Part shown: positions 61,592 through 64,000 of the stretch, piece after piece
Position numbering within the stretch: the first letter of the stretch is position 1
How the letters are laid out: each line of letters begins with the position of its first letter
DNA from: Chryseosolibacter indicum
Lineage (GTDB): Bacteria; Bacteroidota; Bacteroidia; Cytophagales; Cyclobacteriaceae
NCBI RefSeq assembly: GCF_018598585.1
Contig: NZ_JAHESD010000001.1
Span: forward strand, 1-64,000
Direction of reading: 5' to 3'
DNA: 64,000 bases
Position numbers and translations under genes: made by a program
The notes under the pieces: model-generated
What the model saw: only the letters and a program-made list of their open reading frames with translations
What the model was told of the DNA's origin: nothing
Database searches by the model: none

Positions 61592-64000
61592 ATGCGGAAA
61601 TTTTATATTCTCCTTGTTCTTCTCTTCAATACCATCGTCTCTTTCTGTCAGTTACCCTTTTTTCAACAATATCATTTAAAGAAGAAAAATGAAACATTAA
61701 ATGTAAATGCAATTCTGCAAGACAGCGAAGGCGTGATGTGGATTGGGACTACTGAAGGACTATTTCAATTTGATACCAGAAGAAGATACCATTATTCCTT
61801 AAATGATAGTCTTGCCAATTTAAACGTTACTGCACTTGCTGAAGACAATGAGGGAAGAATATGGATAGGGCATCAAGATGGTAGTATATCAGTCTTTTCA
61901 CAGGGGAGATTTGAGAAATTTGAACCGTATGAGGGAGTTCCAACTGAAGCAATTTCTGATATATTGTTTGATTCGAAAGGTACCATGTGGCTTGGTACAA
62001 GAAATGACGGGCTCTACTACTATCAGAATAAGCGATTATTCAGGCTTGATGAAGAAGAGGGAATGCCTGACCTTTTTATCTATAATATAGATGAAGATAG
62101 CGAAGGCAACATCTGGGCAGGAACGGACAGAGGCATCGTAAAGTGCACATTTAAGGATAAGAGGGTAATGGTTACTACGTTTTCCCAGGCCAGTGGCAGC
62201 TTGCCAGACAATATTGTTACTCACGTTGTCAGAGGAGTTTATCCTTACTTATTTATGAGTACAGATAGCCAGGGTATTCTTTCGTTTAATACTGTAACAG
62301 GCGAATCAAAGCTTATTTCACCTTCGTGGTCTTATGGATCGATAAATGATTTTGTTGTCTCTGGACATAACATCTGGATATCTTCTTCGGAGGGTTTAGT
62401 AGTGGTTGACTATGTTATCAATAACACCAAGGTTTATAGACCTGGTGTAAAGTTTAACTTAGGAATGATAAATGTTTTGGGAAGTGATTTCGAGGGTAAC
62501 ATTTGGGTAGGTACAAAGACAGGACTTTTCAGAATTCCTGGTGATGAAATTGAATTTATCCGAGATTTTACTCCTGAAATAGAACAAGATATTCTTGCGG
62601 TTACTGAGGACCATGAAAAACAGTTGTGGTTTTCGAACAAGCAGGGTTTATTTAAAAGGGAACAGGATTTAAAGGGAAAGGTTAAGTATATTAATCTTTT
62701 AGCAAATACCAGGTATAGTAAATATCAGGTGATAAGCCTTTATACTGATACTCGCGGTAAAATTTGGGCCGGTTTTTATGGCGAAGGGGTTCTTATGATT
62801 GATCCCGTGTCTTTACAAATCACACATATTGAAAATGAACTCCGGAATGGAAATGTATTGAGTATAACCGGAAAAGGAGATGAAGTTTGGCTAGCTACGC
62901 TTGGCGGAGTAACACAAATACAATACTCAGGTAACGGTCTTAAGTTCGAAAATTATAGTATCAAAAACGGTTTAGCTTCTGATTTTATCTATAAAGTTTT
63001 TATAGATAGTAAGAACAGGAAATGGTTTGGAACAGATGGAAGGGGAGTTTGTATGTTTGATGGTTCAGCTTTCCATCGATTTGAGCGAGGACTTCCATCC
63101 AAAGTTGTTTATGATATTACTGAGGATTCTAGTGGTGCTGTTTATGCTAATGTACAGGGAAATGGTATCTATCGCCTTGATGTTAATAAAAAAAAGTTCT
63201 TTTCGGTTAAAGCTTTAACATTGCGAGATCACAATGTGCAATGTTTGGCCACAGACAAGAATGGTCATTTAATGATGATGCATGATTTGGGAATTGATGT
63301 TTTTCGTCCGAATAAGTTAAATCTATATTCTATTGGTGAAGAGAAAGGCTTAAGGGAAAAGTTTCCTGCATTAAACGCGTGGAATAGAACGTTGTCTGGC
63401 GACCTTTTGTATGCTACCAGTGATGGCATTGTTAAGTATCACGCAACGACCGATACTGTTCCTTCTGCACCTAAACCATTACTTATATCTTTAAAAATTC
63501 TGGATAAGTTAATTGATGTTAAAAACAAGCATGTTTTTTCTTACAATGAAAATAACCTGATATTTAATATTTTTGCAATATGGTATAAAAATCCTGAAGC
63601 TGTCCAATTTCAATATATGCTCGAAAATTATGACAACAATTGGATAGCAACACGTGATCAAAGTATTACTTATTCCCGAATCCCTCCCGGAAATTATGTG
63701 TTTCGTTTAAGGGCATCAGCGACCGAAGACTTTACGGAAGCAAAAGAGATAACATATGCTTTTGTGATTGATTCTCCTTTTTGGAAAACACCTCCTTTCT
63801 TTATGTTATGTTTCGTAGCATTGCTTATCAGTGGCTATGCATTTATTAAATTCAGAGAAAGAAAACTGCGATATGATAACCTTATCCTGGAGGCAAAGGT
63901 CCAACGGCGAACGTTAGAGATTCAGAGGCAATCGGAAGAAATACAGGCGCAGAATGAGGAGATATTGGCGCAGGCAGAGGAGATTAATGGAATTAATGAG
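61592..64000 (+). CDS. Two-component-propeller sensor protein, cut by the window edge
   Basis: The ATG at 61592 opens an 803-codon frame still running at the window end. After a signal peptide (ends IVSFCQ) come many regulator-propeller blades with W-I-G-T / N-x-I-W-x-G patterns (DSEGVMWIGTTEGL, DNEGRIWIGHQDG, DSEGNIWAGTDRG). A Y_Y_Y-type domain follows (YMLENYDNNWIATRDQ, PPGNYVFRLRASA), then one membrane span near residue 730 and a coiled coil rich in E-Q-A-I. The output domain (histidine kinase, cyclase, phosphatase or LytTR) is beyond the edge, so the type of sensor cannot be decided. Confidence 0.85.
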   Translation, partial: MRKFYILLVLLFNTIVSFCQLPFFQQYHLKKKNETLNVNAILQDSEGVMWIGTTEGLFQFDTRRRYHYSLNDSLANLNVTALAEDNEGRIWIGHQDGSISVFSQGRFEKFEPYEGVPTEAISDILFDSKGTMWLGTRNDGLYYYQNKRLFRLDEEEGMPDLFIYNIDEDSEGNIWAGTDRGIVKCTFKDKRVMVTTFSQASGSLPDNIVTHVVRGVYPYLFMSTDSQGILSFNTVTGESKLISPSWSYGSINDFVVSGHNIWISSSEGLVVVDYVINNTKVYRPGVKFNLGMINVLGSDFEGNIWVGTKTGLFRIPGDEIEFIRDFTPEIEQDILAVTEDHEKQLWFSNKQGLFKREQDLKGKVKYINLLANTRYSKYQVISLYTDTRGKIWAGFYGEGVLMIDPVSLQITHIENELRNGNVLSITGKGDEVWLATLGGVTQIQYSGNGLKFENYSIKNGLASDFIYKVFIDSKNRKWFGTDGRGVCMFDGSAFHRFERGLPSKVVYDITEDSSGAVYANVQGNGIYRLDVNKKKFFSVKALTLRDHNVQCLATDKNGHLMMMHDLGIDVFRPNKLNLYSIGEEKGLREKFPALNAWNRTLSGDLLYATSDGIVKYHATTDTVPSAPKPLLISLKILDKLIDVKNKHVFSYNENNLIFNIFAIWYKNPEAVQFQYMLENYDNNWIATRDQSITYSRIPPGNYVFRLRASATEDFTEAKEITYAFVIDSPFWKTPPFFMLCFVALLISGYAFIKFRERKLRYDNLILEAKVQRRTLEIQRQSEEIQAQNEEILAQAEEINGINE

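Overview
This window comes from a chromosome of a Bacteroidota bacterium, most likely order Cytophagales. The signs are the 40-ish % GC feel of the genes, many lipoproteins with a short hydrophobic stretch ending in Ser/Ala-Cys, start codons mostly without Shine-Dalgarno sequences, TAnnTTTG-type -7 promoter elements, a BlaI/BlaR pair whose sensor carries a TonB-like domain, and families largely confined to this phylum (DUF4159, DUF6913-like, Hc1-like small histone, two-component propeller sensor, SerB-SerA fusion). No phage, transposon, CRISPR array, rRNA or tRNA was seen.

Layout. 1-8.2 kb: gatB, two lipoproteins, a BlaR1/BlaI pair on the minus strand, a DUF4159 exported protein, a lipoprotein and thyA. 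8.2-12.4 kb: sdaAB (serine dehydratase beta), a TolC plus HlyD-type adaptor efflux pair, and pyrophosphatase. 12.4-19.4 kb: a seven-gene plus-strand surface polysaccharide cluster (six glycosyltransferases and a UDP-glucuronate-epimerase-like SDR). 19.4-30.3 kb: maf, DUF1015, biotin carboxylase, a divergent alpha-oxoamine synthase (serine palmitoyltransferase-like), a 59-residue histone-like gene, dapA, ligA and an M1 peptidase with no standard start codon. 30.4-31.8 kb: an ECF sigma factor, likely anti-sigma and Spy-like protein. 31.9-38 kb: serC, a K+ channel and a SerB-SerA fusion for serine synthesis, an arsC-arsN2 pair, and the C-terminal half of transketolase. 38.2-43.7 kb: GH20 hexosaminidase and a TreS-maltokinase fusion. 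44.1-51.8 kb: a zincless Fpg/Nei glycosylase, a glycosyltransferase/acetyltransferase pair, ttcA, a thioesterase, a small orphan protein and DNA ligase D. 54.2-64 kb: M48 peptidase, Bcr/CflA efflux pump, a beta-propeller lipoprotein, ferritin, MscS, a degenerate receiver protein, YceI and the beginning of a large propeller sensor cut by the window edge.

The most unusual stretch is 52.27-53.78 kb, between ligD and the M48 peptidase. It holds three copies of a 68-nt element (two identical, the third with compensatory stem changes) and at least three diverged relatives. Each ends, on the minus strand, in a terminator-like hairpin. Five of the six have 27-28 nt upstream a conserved box GGYAYRNNTTTTTW (the sixth has a poor match). 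The same box lies in the correct orientation upstream of two paralogous, uncharacterised ~100-residue proteins (48560-48868 and 52920-53246). I read this as a small-RNA array plus small proteins sharing one promoter type, possibly a variant of a sigma-54 -24 element. The parts are visible in the sequence; the function is unknown.
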